NCBI RefSeq assembly: GCF_019977755.1
Contig: NZ_AP025144.1
Location: 3,410,001-3,474,000 of the forward strand
Reading direction: 5' to 3'
DNA length: 64,000 bases
Source of the DNA: Vibrio penaeicida
Lineage (GTDB): Bacteria; Pseudomonadota; Gammaproteobacteria; Enterobacterales; Vibrionaceae
Of this stretch, positions 38,925 through 47,565 are shown piece by piece (the stretch's first letter is position 1; every line of letters starts with the position of its first letter). The translations under genes were made by a program, and so were the position numbers. The notes under the pieces are model-generated. The model worked only from the letters and a program-made list of their open reading frames with translations. It was not told where the DNA came from and searched no databases.

Positions 38925-39334
38925 GTACTTATGTCGAACACGCTAATGTCACCGTTAAAAATGTGGATCGCGCCATAGAGTTTCTTCAAACCGCTTTACC
39001 TGATTTCAAGATTCGTCATTTCGGACATAGCCATTATCGCTGGTGCCATATCGGTACAGAAGAAACCTATATTGCCTTACAGGAAGTCGTTGAAAAAGAA
39101 TCCGTAGATCGCTCTCCCTATGTTGATGTAGGTATCAACCACATTGGGTTCGTGGTCGACGATATTGAGGAAGTAGAACGCAGTTTACTGAGTAATGGCT
39201 ATGAACAAAACCCAATGGAAACAAAGCATCCATATCGTAAACGTCTCTATTTTTACGACAGCGATGGACTGGAATGGGAATTCATTCAATACCTAACTCA
39301 CGATTCGAAAAAACGAAATGACTACGACCATTAA
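38921..39334 (+). CDS. VOC (glyoxalase/dioxygenase) family protein
   Basis: This 137-residue protein forms a single vicinal-oxygen-chelate unit of two paired beta-alpha-beta-beta-beta modules. Possible metal ligands are His7 in YVEHANVTVKNVDRAIEFL, His65 or so in GINHIGFVVDD and the Glu of LEWEFIQYL near the C-terminus, the H...H...E pattern of glyoxalase and extradiol-dioxygenase relatives. ATG overlaps the previous stop by four bases. With its partners it probably handles a reactive aromatic or dicarbonyl compound. Confidence 0.85.
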   Translation: MSTYVEHANVTVKNVDRAIEFLQTALPDFKIRHFGHSHYRWCHIGTEETYIALQEVVEKESVDRSPYVDVGINHIGFVVDDIEEVERSLLSNGYEQNPMETKHPYRKRLYFYDSDGLEWEFIQYLTHDSKKRNDYDH

Positions 39335-39366
39335 TAACCGATACCCCAATAATAAGGATGACGTCA

Positions 39367-39924
39367 GTGACTAAAATATCTATTGTCTATTTTTCAAAGT
39401 GTGGCGCGACTAAAGCCTTGGCTGAATATATCGCCAGTGGTGTCCGTTCTGTACCTAACGCATCACCTACACTGTTAGAAATTGAGCCTAAGGACATTCA
39501 CGAAGGACGTTACAAAAATGATGCGCTGTTTGAAGAACTCAAAAACAGTGATGCCATCATTTTTGGGGCACCCACCTACATGGGCGGTCCCGCCGCCCAA
39601 TTCAAAGCCTTTATGGATACAAGCAGTGATGCCTACGTTGAACGGGAATGGCATAACAAACTAGCCGCGGGCTTTACTTGCGGTGGAAGCCTGAATGGCG
39701 AACAAGAACAAACACTGTTTTCATTCTTCGTATTGGCTTGCCAGCACGGCATGATTTGGGCTGGCTTGGACGAATCCGAACATGTCAGCGACAGCGGGTT
39801 AAACCGACTGGGATCCAATATAGGGCTGACGGCTTGTAATAAAGATATTGAAGAGTTAGTGCATTCAAACGACGCCAAGACCGCCATCTATTTAGGCGAA
39901 CGGATCGCAAAGCTCACCAACTAG
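39367..39924 (+). CDS. Flavodoxin-family NAD(P)H-dependent oxidoreductase (WrbA-like)
   Basis: The 185-residue flavoprotein has the FMN phosphate loop YFSKCGATKALAEYIASGV near its N-terminus and the FMN ring-binding GAPTYMGGPAAQFKAFMD near residue 75, as in WrbA-type quinone reductases; the later CGGSLNGEQEQTLFSFF matches too. GTG 39367 is preferred to ATG 39358 because AAGGA lies eight bases before GTG but overlaps the ATG. It is the last gene of the operon with the questin oxidase-like and VOC genes. Two-electron reduction of quinones would fit a detoxification role. Confidence 0.86.
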   Translation: MTKISIVYFSKCGATKALAEYIASGVRSVPNASPTLLEIEPKDIHEGRYKNDALFEELKNSDAIIFGAPTYMGGPAAQFKAFMDTSSDAYVEREWHNKLAAGFTCGGSLNGEQEQTLFSFFVLACQHGMIWAGLDESEHVSDSGLNRLGSNIGLTACNKDIEELVHSNDAKTAIYLGERIAKLTN

Positions 39925-40225
39925 AACTTGATATATCCAAGTGGTTCAGAATTTAGAGCCACTTAGGTATATAACAAAATTAATACCGATAACATACTGG
40001 AATAAATATCATTTTATCTTAACAATTCAATCATATTTCCTCGTCAGAGTTTTGATTCATATGACACCCATTAAATATGTGATGCTTTAGGCTAATTTAT
40101 AATTATGATGATAAAACTATAATACGCGAATCACATTTGTTTTTTGTGAATACCAAACTTCATTAAGCTAATATATATTTATGTAAGTAGAGCAATATTC
40201 TTGCTTATGGGCAGAGGAACATACA
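39925..40225. other. tna operon promoter region
   Basis: These 300 AT-rich bases precede the tnaC leader. Half-matches to a CRP site (ATATGTGATGC near 40077 and GAATCACATTT near 40130) are present, but no full site could be assigned. The AGAGGAA before tnaC is a fair RBS. Confidence 0.45.
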
Positions 40226-40324
40226 ATGAACATGTACCTTAATTGGCAATCCAAATTCCAGCTAACCCTGTTAGACTGGTATACCATCGATCATCAGATT
40301 TCATTTCATCTATCTTCTGAATAA
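40226..40324 (+). CDS. tnaC: Tryptophanase leader peptide TnaC (variant without the critical Pro)
   Basis: The 32-residue ORF reads MNMYLNWQSKFQLTLL, then DWYTIDHQISFHLSSE, and lies 239 bases upstream of tnaA. Trp18 and Asp22 keep the W-x3-D spacing of TnaC (Trp12 and Asp16 in E. coli), the residues that sense free tryptophan in the ribosome. The position of E. coli Pro24, eight after the Asp, is Ser30 (TCT, one base from CCT). The stop is TAA, where E. coli uses TGA. GAGGAA lies upstream. In E. coli, stalling blocks Rho access and switches on tnaAB; whether this form stalls is unclear. Confidence 0.85.
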   Translation: MNMYLNWQSKFQLTLLDWYTIDHQISFHLSSE

Positions 40325-40563
40325 GAACTTTTCAAGTCAACCTCAGTGACGAAAAAGCACATCTAAAGCAAGCAAAAAACATCAGCGGAAATTGCTGTAA
40401 AGAATCATTACATTCTTTATTTTCCACCGCTTAACACCTGCTTTATTCATAGCTAAATCATCACTGCTCTATTTATTAACAATTAATTCTAAACATTGAA
40501 TTTATTAATAATTTGATGGGATTCATCTCATCTAAAATAAATATAATCTTGAAAGGTCTTAAT
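40325..40563 (+). promoter_or_regulatory. tnaC-tnaA spacer (leader, probable Rho-dependent attenuation region)
   Basis: The 239-base spacer has the length of the E. coli tnaC-tnaA spacer (about 220), where Rho terminates unless the ribosome stalls. It is C-containing and A-rich at its start (rut-like, weak) and ends in AAAGG before tnaA. No intrinsic terminator was seen. Confidence 0.5.
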
Positions 40564-42024
40564 ATGGAAAACTTTAAACATCTCCCAGAACCATTTCGCA
40601 TTCGAGTTGTAGAGCCAGTAAAACGCACCACCCGAGAGTACCGTGAACTAGCCATAATGAACTCAGGTATGAACCCATTTTTGTTAGACAGCGAAGATGT
40701 TTTTATCGATTTACTGACAGACAGTGGAACAGGTTCTATCACTCAAAGCATGCAAGCTGCGATGTTAATGGGAGACGAAGCTTACAGTGGAAGCCGAAGC
40801 TACTATGCGTTATCAAAAGCGGTAAGCGATATTTTTGGCTATGAATATACCATTCCGACCCACCAAGGACGTGGGGCAGAACAGATCTACATCCCTGTAC
40901 TCATCAAAAAAAGAGAGCAAGAAAAAGGATTGGACCGTAGCAAGATGGTTGCACTGTCTAATTACTTCTTTGACACCACACAAGGGCACACTCAAATAAA
41001 CTGCTGTGTCGCAAGAAACGTGTACACAGAAGATGCCTTCGATACTTCAGTAAATGCTGATTTCAAAGGTAACTTTGATTTAGACAAATTGGAAAGTGCC
41101 ATATTAGAAGTCGGCGCTCAGAACGTCCCGTACATAGTCAGCACCATCACGTGTAATTCCTCTGGCGGGCAACCTGTTTCTATCGCGAACTTGAAAGCCG
41201 TGTACGAAATTGCTGGAAAATACGACATCCCAGTCATCATGGACTCGGCTCGATTTGCTGAAAATGCCTATTTTATCCAGCAACGTGAACCAGGGTATGA
41301 GGATTGGAGTATCGAGGATATTACACGCGAATCGTACCAATACGCAGACGGTCTCGCTATGTCTGCCAAAAAAGACGCCATGGTTCAAATGGGTGGGCTA
41401 TTGTGCTTTAAAGACAGCCGATTCGACGATGTTTACAACCAATGCCGAACGCTATGTGTTGTTCAAGAAGGTTTTCCTACTTACGGTGGACTAGAAGGCG
41501 GAGCAATGGAGCGCTTGGCCGTTGGGCTTTATGAAGCTATGCGACAAGAATGGCTAGAATACCGCATTGGACAAGTTCAATACCTCGTGGATGGGTTAGA
41601 AAAACTGGGTATTGTCTGCCAGCAAGCAGGCGGTCACGCCGCGTTTGTTGACGCAGGAAAGCTTCTTCCTCATATCCCTTCACATCAATTCCCCGCACAC
41701 GCACTGGCTTGTGAACTCTACAAAGTTGCTGGTATTCGCGCCGTAGAAATTGGCTCTCTGCTGCTAGGGCGCGATCCTGCTACAGGCGAACAAATGCCCT
41801 CACCTGCCGAGCTGCTCAGGCTCACAATCCCTAGAGCCACTTACACGCAAACGCACATGGATTTCATCATCGAGGCATTTGAGAAAGTTCAACAAAATGC
41901 TCAAAACATCAAAGGGTTGGAGTTTACCTATGAGCCTGAAGTACTCAGACACTTTACAGCAAAGCTAAAAGAGGTAGAAGAAACAAGGAAGGTCGCACAG
42001 GAAGTGCCAATGGTCGAAGTCTAA
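40564..42024 (+). CDS. tnaA: Tryptophanase
   Basis: The 486-residue PLP enzyme splits tryptophan to indole, pyruvate and ammonia, producing indole as a signal. ATG 40564 is chosen because GAAAGG precedes it and [20 protein letters not shown] matches E. coli TnaA (471); the extra upstream codons do not. The PLP lysine lies in [13 protein letters not shown] near residue 266, and NSSGGQPVS with [11 protein letters not shown] are active-site segments. It is controlled by the TnaC leader and is followed by tnaB. Confidence 0.97.
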   Translation: MENFKHLPEPFRIRVVEPVKRTTREYRELAIMNSGMNPFLLDSEDVFIDLLTDSGTGSITQSMQAAMLMGDEAYSGSRSYYALSKAVSDIFGYEYTIPTHQGRGAEQIYIPVLIKKREQEKGLDRSKMVALSNYFFDTTQGHTQINCCVARNVYTEDAFDTSVNADFKGNFDLDKLESAILEVGAQNVPYIVSTITCNSSGGQPVSIANLKAVYEIAGKYDIPVIMDSARFAENAYFIQQREPGYEDWSIEDITRESYQYADGLAMSAKKDAMVQMGGLLCFKDSRFDDVYNQCRTLCVVQEGFPTYGGLEGGAMERLAVGLYEAMRQEWLEYRIGQVQYLVDGLEKLGIVCQQAGGHAAFVDAGKLLPHIPSHQFPAHALACELYKVAGIRAVEIGSLLLGRDPATGEQMPSPAELLRLTIPRATYTQTHMDFIIEAFEKVQQNAQNIKGLEFTYEPEVLRHFTAKLKEVEETRKVAQEVPMVEV

Positions 42025-42031
42025 CTTATTC

Positions 42032-42058
42032 GGGCGCTTTTTAAGCGCCCTTAATTTT
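42032..42058 (+). terminator. Hairpin between tnaA and tnaB
   Basis: GGGCGCTT/AGCGCCC with a short loop is followed by TTAATTTT. It is a weak terminator that would give partial read-through into tnaB. Confidence 0.65.
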
Positions 42059-42131
42059 GCAGCATACACCTGATATCTCGGTATCGGGGGAGTATTGCTG
42101 TGCCTAAAAAACTGTAATCAGGGATACGATT

Positions 42132-43346
42132 ATGAAAAAATCTCCATCAATTTTGGGTGGCGCATGCATTATTGCCAGCGTCTGCGTCGGCGCTGGAATG
42201 CTGGGGCTTCCCAGCGCAGGTGCTGGCGGCTGGACGTCTTGGTCGCTCATTGCTATCACCATTACTATGATCATCATGACACTGTCTGGATGGATGCTAC
42301 TTGAGGCGTTTAAGCATTACGATCTCAAAGTCTCCTTTAATACAGTGACCAAAGATATGCTTGGCAACAACGTCAATAGGTTAAACAATTTGGCGGTGTA
42401 TTTTGTCGGTGGCATATTACTTTACGCTTACATCACTTCTTCGGGACTTATTTTACAAGAAGTCCTCGGAGTGAGCAGCCAATTGGCTTCTATCCTATTT
42501 GTATTCATCTTTTCTGGATTTGTTTGGCACTCCACCAGAGCAGTTGATCGAATCTCTGTGATTCTGATTGCGTTCATGGTGTTGAGTTTTGTATTTGGCG
42601 TGTCTGGTTTGGTCGCCAAAGTCGACATGTCCATCCTATTCGATAAAGCCAGCGATGAAACTCGTTACGCGCCGTATGCGATGGCAATGCTACCCGTGGC
42701 ACTTACTTCATTTGGTTACCATCATTCCGTGTCGAGCATGAGGAGTTATTACGGCGAAGAAAGACGAGCGAAATACGCCATTTTAGGGGGAACCATTATC
42801 GCCATGTCTCTCTACTTCCTTTGGATAATGAGCATTTATGGCAACCTTCCTAGAAGCGGATTTGGTCCGATTTTGGAGCAAGGTGGCAACGTCGATTCTC
42901 TTTTGAGTGCCCTTGGTTCGGTTATCGAATCTGAGCGTGTCTCCAATGCGATTAACTCATTTTCAATGGCAGCGATCCTATCGTCATTTATCGGAGTCGG
43001 GCTTGGCGTTTTCGACTACCTTGCCGATCTGTTCAATTTTGAAGATGACAAAAAAGGTCGCACAAAGACTTGGGCAGTAACCTTCCTTCCCCCACTGGTT
43101 CTGTCATTGCTTTTTCCGTTCGGCTTTCTTATTGCAATTGGTTATGCCGGTGCAGCAGCAACATTGTGGGCGTGTATTATTCCCGGCTTGTTGGTGATGA
43201 AGTCACGCAGCCGAGAAGATGGACAAGAAGGTTTTAAAGCCCCTGGTGGGTTACTCATGGTAGTACTGGTTATCTTCTTTGGTGTCACTACCGCTGTTTT
43301 CCATTTTCTCTCCATGTTTAATTTGCTACCCGCATTCACGGGCTAA
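42132..43346 (+). CDS. tnaB: Low-affinity tryptophan permease TnaB
   Basis: The 404-residue protein of the aromatic amino acid/proton symporter (HAAAP) family has eleven hydrophobic segments. The conserved start GGACIIASVCVGAGMLGLPSAGAGGW covers residues 9-34, and MAAILSSFIGVGLGVFDYLADLF is typical of TnaB, Mtr and TyrP. It imports tryptophan for TnaA. Its position after tnaA identifies the substrate. A TAACGAGG join leads to a truncated ridA 12 bases downstream. Confidence 0.93.
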   Translation: MKKSPSILGGACIIASVCVGAGMLGLPSAGAGGWTSWSLIAITITMIIMTLSGWMLLEAFKHYDLKVSFNTVTKDMLGNNVNRLNNLAVYFVGGILLYAYITSSGLILQEVLGVSSQLASILFVFIFSGFVWHSTRAVDRISVILIAFMVLSFVFGVSGLVAKVDMSILFDKASDETRYAPYAMAMLPVALTSFGYHHSVSSMRSYYGEERRAKYAILGGTIIAMSLYFLWIMSIYGNLPRSGFGPILEQGGNVDSLLSALGSVIESERVSNAINSFSMAAILSSFIGVGLGVFDYLADLFNFEDDKKGRTKTWAVTFLPPLVLSLLFPFGFLIAIGYAGAAATLWACIIPGLLVMKSRSREDGQEGFKAPGGLLMVVLVIFFGVTTAVFHFLSMFNLLPAFTG

Positions 43347-43358
43347 CGAGGAATTCAC

Positions 43359-43460
43359 ATGAACAAAATTGAAACCAACAACGCCCCTGCGGCAATCGGA
43401 CCTTATGTTCAAGGTGTGGACTTAGGTAGCTTAGTCATTACATCAGGTCAATTACCTTGA
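43359..43460 (+). pseudogene. ridA: Truncated RidA (YjgF/2-aminoacrylate deaminase)
   Basis: A good RBS (GAGGAA) precedes ATG 43359, and the sequence MNKIETNNAPAAIGPYVQG then DLGSLVITSGQLP matches the first 33 of about 127 residues of RidA, ending at TGA 43458-43460. The central and C-terminal parts, including the Arg105-equivalent that holds the substrate, are missing, and a hairpin follows. It is thus a deletion remnant. RidA removes the reactive 2-aminoacrylate released by PLP enzymes such as tryptophanase, so its place in the tna operon makes sense. A complete ridA probably exists elsewhere in the genome. Confidence 0.85.
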
Positions 43461-43469
43461 ACCCTATTT

Positions 43470-43494
43470 AAGCCGCTGAAATAGCGGCTTATTC
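43470..43494 (+). terminator. Hairpin after the ridA remnant
   Basis: AAGCCGCT/AGCGGCTT with a five-base loop is followed by ATT only, so it is a modest terminator of the tna operon. Confidence 0.65.
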
Positions 43495-43505
43495 CACACT
43501 CCAAA

Positions 43506-43521
43506 AGTGATTTAAATCACA
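43506..43521. promoter_or_regulatory. CRP-like (or FNR-like) palindrome upstream of ovoA
   Basis: AGTGA-TTTAAA-TCACA matches the CRP consensus TGTGA-N6-TCACA with one mismatch, 130 bases upstream of ovoA. Its TGAT-N4-ATCA core could also fit FNR. The direction of control is unknown. Confidence 0.55.
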
Positions 43522-43650
43522 CAATTACCTCAGAGCTTGTTTCCTTTTTGCTATTTCCTCGGTCTGTAATGTTTTTGCACTGCAGCTTCCTCTTTATGAA
43601 CTAGTTTTAATAAAACTGTGTTGGATACGCTGAACTTTGGAGATGTCATC

Positions 43651-45765
43651 ATGGAAAACAACCTGATCAGGGATCATCAAACCATTCTTCTTACTGGAGA
43701 AAATGAACAGGATAAAAGGAAAGAACTCCTTCACTATTTCGATCAAACATGGCGCTTGTATGAGTCTTTGTTTGATGTGATCAACAACGATCAGGCTTAT
43801 TACAAGAAAGCCGAACCCTTACGCCATCCGCTGATTTTTTATTTTGGTCACACCGCCACGTTTTTTATCAACAAACTGAAACTGGGCAAGATCATCGATC
43901 AACGCATCAATACAAACTTTGAATCCATGTTTGCTATTGGTGTGGATGAGATGTCTTGGGATGATCTTGATGAAAAACATTATGATTGGCCATCCGTTGA
44001 AGACGTCAGACATTACCGAGATCAAGCCAAGCTATTGATCGAAAAAACGATCAACTCTATGCCTTTAAGCCTACCGATCACCCAAGACCAACCCGCTTGG
44101 GCAATATTAATGGGTATTGAACATGAACGTATTCACCTAGAAACCTCATCCGTCATCATTCGCCAGCTTCCCCTTGATGATGTCAGCCCTCATCCTTTGT
44201 GGGAAAGCTGCGTAGATACTGGGATCGCCCCTAAAAACAGCTTAATCAGCATTGCAGGTAATAGTGTAACATTGGGTAAATCCCCAGAAGACGCGACTTA
44301 TGGTTGGGACAACGAGTTTGGCACACAAAGTTGCCAAGTAGACGATTTCAAAGCATCGAAATACTTGGTATCAAACCAAGAGTTTATGGAGTTTGTTAAA
44401 GATGAAGGCTATCAACAACTGCGCTTTTGGAATGAGGAAGGGCAGAGCTGGCTTAACTACACGCAAGCGACCATGCCTCGATTCTGGCGCAATCAGGAAG
44501 GGACTTTTTGGCAGCGTAATCTCACAGAAGAAATCCCCCTACCGTTAGACTGGCCAGTAGAAGTCAACCAGCTAGAAGCCAAAGCCTTCTGTAACTGGAA
44601 AGCGGAGCAAGCTCAGGCAAACATCCGGCTTCTCACTGAACCTGAATGGCAATTGCTGAGAGAAAATATCGATCAAGATTCCCCCATTTGGCATGAAGTA
44701 CCCGGAAACTTACAACTTTCATTTTATGCTTCATCTTGCCCAGTTAATCGCTTTGGGCATAACGGTTTGTTTGACGTTGTGGGTAATGTTTGGCAGCACA
44801 CTGAAACGCCAATCGACGGATTCAGCGGCTTTGAAGTTCATCCACTTTACGATGATTTCTCTACACCCACCTTTGATGGTAAGCACAACATGATCAAAGG
44901 GGGATCATGGATATCTACCGGAAATGAAGCCATTCGCTCATCACGCTACGCGTTTCGTCGCCATTTCTATCAACACGCAGGGTTTCGTTATGTCGAATCG
45001 GATCAAAATCCGCAAGATATGGTCTCCATGAACATTTATGAAACCGATGAGCTCATTTCCCAGTATCTTGAATTCCACTATGGAAAAGAGTACTTCGATG
45101 TACCCAATTTTTGCGTGAATGGCATCGAGCAAGTGATGCAAACCATTCAGCTGAAGCAAAGTGCCCGCGCTTTGGATATTGGTTGCTCTGTTGGACGCGC
45201 AACGTTTGAACTCGCGAAGCACTTCGACTACGTGGACGGCATTGATTTCTCAGCACGCTTTATTCAACAAGCTTATGCACTGACTGAACAAGGTGAGAAA
45301 CGCTATACCATCAAAACAGAGGGAGATTTGGTTGAATTCAAAAGCGTGACACTTGAGCAACTTGGGTATGGAAACCTCGCTAATAAAGTGAATTTCATGC
45401 AGGGGGACGCCTGTAACCTCAAACCTCAGTACGCCAATTACGATCTGGTTTACGCATCAAATCTGATAGACCGATTGTCGGACCCTAACGCTTTTCTTAC
45501 CAGTATTAGCCAGCGGCTAAACCAAGGCGGCTATTTAGTGATTGCCTCGCCCTATACTTGGTTAGAAGAGTATACAGATAAGGAAAAGTGGCTGGGTGGC
45601 ACAAAAGTAAACGGTGAAAACCACACCACACTGGATGGGTTAACCGACGCGCTAAATGGCGAATTTGAACGGATTGCCGTGAAAGAAGTGCCGTTTGTTA
45701 TCCGTGAAACCAAACGTAAATTCCAACATACGTTGTCTGAAATGAGCATTTGGCGAAAACGTTAA
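43651..45765 (+). CDS. ovoA: 5-Histidylcysteine sulfoxide synthase / mercaptohistidine methyltransferase OvoA
   Basis: The 704-residue enzyme starts ovothiol biosynthesis. An iron-dependent N-terminal module joins cysteine to histidine with O2; it shows His67 in FGHTATFF and the HxxxHxE motif His158-Glu164 (HERIHLE) in a DinB-like domain, followed by an FGE/sulfatase-like domain (about 205-455: WGWDNEF-like GWDNEFG, GNVWQHTE, GGSWISTGNEAIRSSRY). The C-terminal SAM methyltransferase (about 480-704) begins with ALDIGCSVGRATFELAKHF. ATG 43651 with TTTGGAG upstream is preferred over a TTG 33 bases earlier. Ovothiol is an antioxidant thiol; the cytoplasm is the site. Confidence 0.94.
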   Translation: MENNLIRDHQTILLTGENEQDKRKELLHYFDQTWRLYESLFDVINNDQAYYKKAEPLRHPLIFYFGHTATFFINKLKLGKIIDQRINTNFESMFAIGVDEMSWDDLDEKHYDWPSVEDVRHYRDQAKLLIEKTINSMPLSLPITQDQPAWAILMGIEHERIHLETSSVIIRQLPLDDVSPHPLWESCVDTGIAPKNSLISIAGNSVTLGKSPEDATYGWDNEFGTQSCQVDDFKASKYLVSNQEFMEFVKDEGYQQLRFWNEEGQSWLNYTQATMPRFWRNQEGTFWQRNLTEEIPLPLDWPVEVNQLEAKAFCNWKAEQAQANIRLLTEPEWQLLRENIDQDSPIWHEVPGNLQLSFYASSCPVNRFGHNGLFDVVGNVWQHTETPIDGFSGFEVHPLYDDFSTPTFDGKHNMIKGGSWISTGNEAIRSSRYAFRRHFYQHAGFRYVESDQNPQDMVSMNIYETDELISQYLEFHYGKEYFDVPNFCVNGIEQVMQTIQLKQSARALDIGCSVGRATFELAKHFDYVDGIDFSARFIQQAYALTEQGEKRYTIKTEGDLVEFKSVTLEQLGYGNLANKVNFMQGDACNLKPQYANYDLVYASNLIDRLSDPNAFLTSISQRLNQGGYLVIASPYTWLEEYTDKEKWLGGTKVNGENHTTLDGLTDALNGEFERIAVKEVPFVIRETKRKFQHTLSEMSIWRKR

Positions 45766-45786
45766 CGGCTCAAATCTACTTGTATT

Positions 45787-45813
45787 GGCACGCCCTGTGG
45801 TGTGCCTTTTTTT
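45787..45813 (+). terminator. Terminator of ovoA
   Basis: GGCACGCC/GGTGTGCC (with one G-T pair) around a four-base loop is followed by seven T. Confidence 0.9.
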
Positions 45814-45982
45814 GTGCGCTTATTTGCTACTCAAAACCTCTCTTACACACTGCTGGAACGCATAAACCACGAATTCGAAGATTAAAAAAAGAACACAAAT
45901 CGCACAATCGCTACCCAAATCTAATTTACATTGGAGCGCGGCTTTTTTAAGCTTGTGACATTCATAAAGGCAAGGATGTCAT

Positions 45983-47455
45983 ATGCCCATCACATTATCC
46001 CAAGTACACACAAACAACTCTCCTCACGCGCTATCAATCAAACATTGGAAAATTGAAAACCAACAGAACTGGGGGATATTCTGTGCCAGAGGCGATATTG
46101 GTGAGCAACTTTACCAAGTTCTCACTGGCAGTTGTGAACTTGAATCAGGTAGTTGCGAGCTTGAGTCGGGTAGCTGTGAAAGTACAACAAACCAAATTGC
46201 TTATGTTTCTCTCTCTCAGCAACAGGCACTCCTTGAACAAGAGATCGCTGATGACGATACAGACTTTATGGATAAGTTTGATAACGGATCAACGGTAAGC
46301 GAATTACTAATGGCTTCAGATCAGCCAGCGAGCGACATTGGCCTACTTGTCGAACGGTTAGATTTAAAGCACCTGCTTGATCGTGGTTTTCGTTTGCTTT
46401 CAACGGGAGAAACACGTCGGTTAATGCTGGCACGGGCACTGCTTGAGAAGCCTAAACTTCTAATTTTAGATGAACCTTATACTGGGTTGGATCAAGCACA
46501 CCGAAAAGCACTCGCTCATTTCCTCCAAGACCTCAGCCGAAAGGTACAACTATTGATTCTGGTTTCACGGGAAAATGAGTTACCAAAATGGATTGAGCAT
46601 ATTGCGTTGTTCGAACATGGAAAACTGACCCAAACACTCTCAAGAAAGGAGTGGGAAAGCCATCCCATCATCGCTCAGATCAATGCGCAATCCGAAGCCC
46701 AGAGTGAGCAAGTGCTCGATCTGTACAATAAGCATCAACACAAAGTGACTTTTTCTGAACCGCTCGTTGAACTGGTGAATGGCAAAGTGGAATACACCGA
46801 CCAGAAAATATTCAGCGGTGTAAATTGGCAAATTAAGCACCACCAGCATTGGCAAGTTAGAGGACCAAACGGTTGTGGGAAAAGTACGTTGCTGGGGCTA
46901 ATTTTTGGCGATCACCCTCAATGCTACAGTAACGATATTCGCTTGTTCGATATGAAGCGGGGTAACGGTGAAACGGTTTGGGATATTAAGAAACACATAG
47001 GAATGGTGTCTTCAGCGCTGCACTTGCAATACCGTGTAAGTTGTAAAGCCATTGAAGTTGTTTTATCTGGCTTTTACGACTCTATCGGGCTTTATGAATC
47101 TCCAAGTAAAAATCAAATTGAAACTGCAAGGGAGTGGCTCGCTATTTTCCAAATGAGCGATATTGCCAATCAGCCTTTTAAAGAGCTCGAATATGGGCAA
47201 CAACGATTGCTGCTTATTGCCCGAGCCTTAATCAAACAACCTGCGCTTCTTATATTGGATGAGCCCTATCAAGGGCTGGATTTTCTAGGTAGAAGACTGG
47301 TAGTGAACTCACTTGAATTAATTGCGAAACATAGACTTAGCCAACTTCTGTTTGTTTCTCACTATGAAGAAGATGCCATTGATAGCATTCAAAATTTCGT
47401 TGATTTTGTCCCTAGCGAAGACGGTGAAAGCTATGTTGTCCAAATCACTCAATAA
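45983..47455 (+). CDS. ModF-like tandem ATPase of the ABC family
   Basis: The 490-residue protein has two ABC nucleotide-binding domains and no membrane segment, like E. coli ModF (490). The second domain is complete: Walker A GPNGCGKSTLL, Walker B ALLILDEPYQGLD. In the first, the region where ModF has a Walker A reads CARGDIGEQLYQV (near 34-46), without GxxGxGK[ST]; yet the signature LSTGETRR and Walker B LLILDEPYTGLD remain. Just after it is a repeat of GSCELES (46127-46183). ModF is a cytoplasmic protein of unclear role near molybdate transport genes in enterics; no mod genes are near here. AAGGA precedes the start. Confidence 0.85.
   Translation: MPITLSQVHTNNSPHALSIKHWKIENQQNWGIFCARGDIGEQLYQVLTGSCELESGSCELESGSCESTTNQIAYVSLSQQQALLEQEIADDDTDFMDKFDNGSTVSELLMASDQPASDIGLLVERLDLKHLLDRGFRLLSTGETRRLMLARALLEKPKLLILDEPYTGLDQAHRKALAHFLQDLSRKVQLLILVSRENELPKWIEHIALFEHGKLTQTLSRKEWESHPIIAQINAQSEAQSEQVLDLYNKHQHKVTFSEPLVELVNGKVEYTDQKIFSGVNWQIKHHQHWQVRGPNGCGKSTLLGLIFGDHPQCYSNDIRLFDMKRGNGETVWDIKKHIGMVSSALHLQYRVSCKAIEVVLSGFYDSIGLYESPSKNQIETAREWLAIFQMSDIANQPFKELEYGQQRLLLIARALIKQPALLILDEPYQGLDFLGRRLVVNSLELIAKHRLSQLLFVSHYEEDAIDSIQNFVDFVPSEDGESYVVQITQ
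46127..46183 (+). repeat. In-frame 21-base tandem repeat in the modF-like gene
   Basis: Two full copies and one partial copy of a 21-base unit encode GSCELES-GSCELES-GSCES. The copies differ at third codon positions. They sit where a normal ABC domain continues after Walker A. Confidence 0.85.
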
Positions 47456-47523
47456 GTGTTGTCGCTCACATAACATACAACGACCAAGACAAATGTATTG
47501 ACGTTTTTTTACTCACACCTCAA

Positions 47524-47558
47524 CCTAACAAAAGTTAGTTAATCAAACTTTTGTTAGG
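47524..47558. promoter_or_regulatory. Inverted repeat overlapping the psuK ribosome-binding site
   Basis: CCTAACAAAAGTT (47524-47536) and AACTTTTGTTAGG (47546-47558) form a perfect 13-base inverted repeat with a nine-base loop. The right arm contains the AGGG that serves psuK. The left arm also holds the palindrome CTAAC-AAAA-GTTAG. It could be an operator for the HTH domain of the PsuK-like protein or an RNA hairpin that hides the RBS. Confidence 0.65.
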
Positions 47559-47565
47559 GTTTCTT

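Noticed and set aside
40070..40150. A CRP site at the tna promoter
   Set aside because: Only half-sites are present; neither makes a full TGTGA-N6-TCACA match.
45750..45950. A 66-residue ORF after ovoA
   Set aside because: It overlaps the ovoA end and the terminator and has no RBS or protein-like composition.
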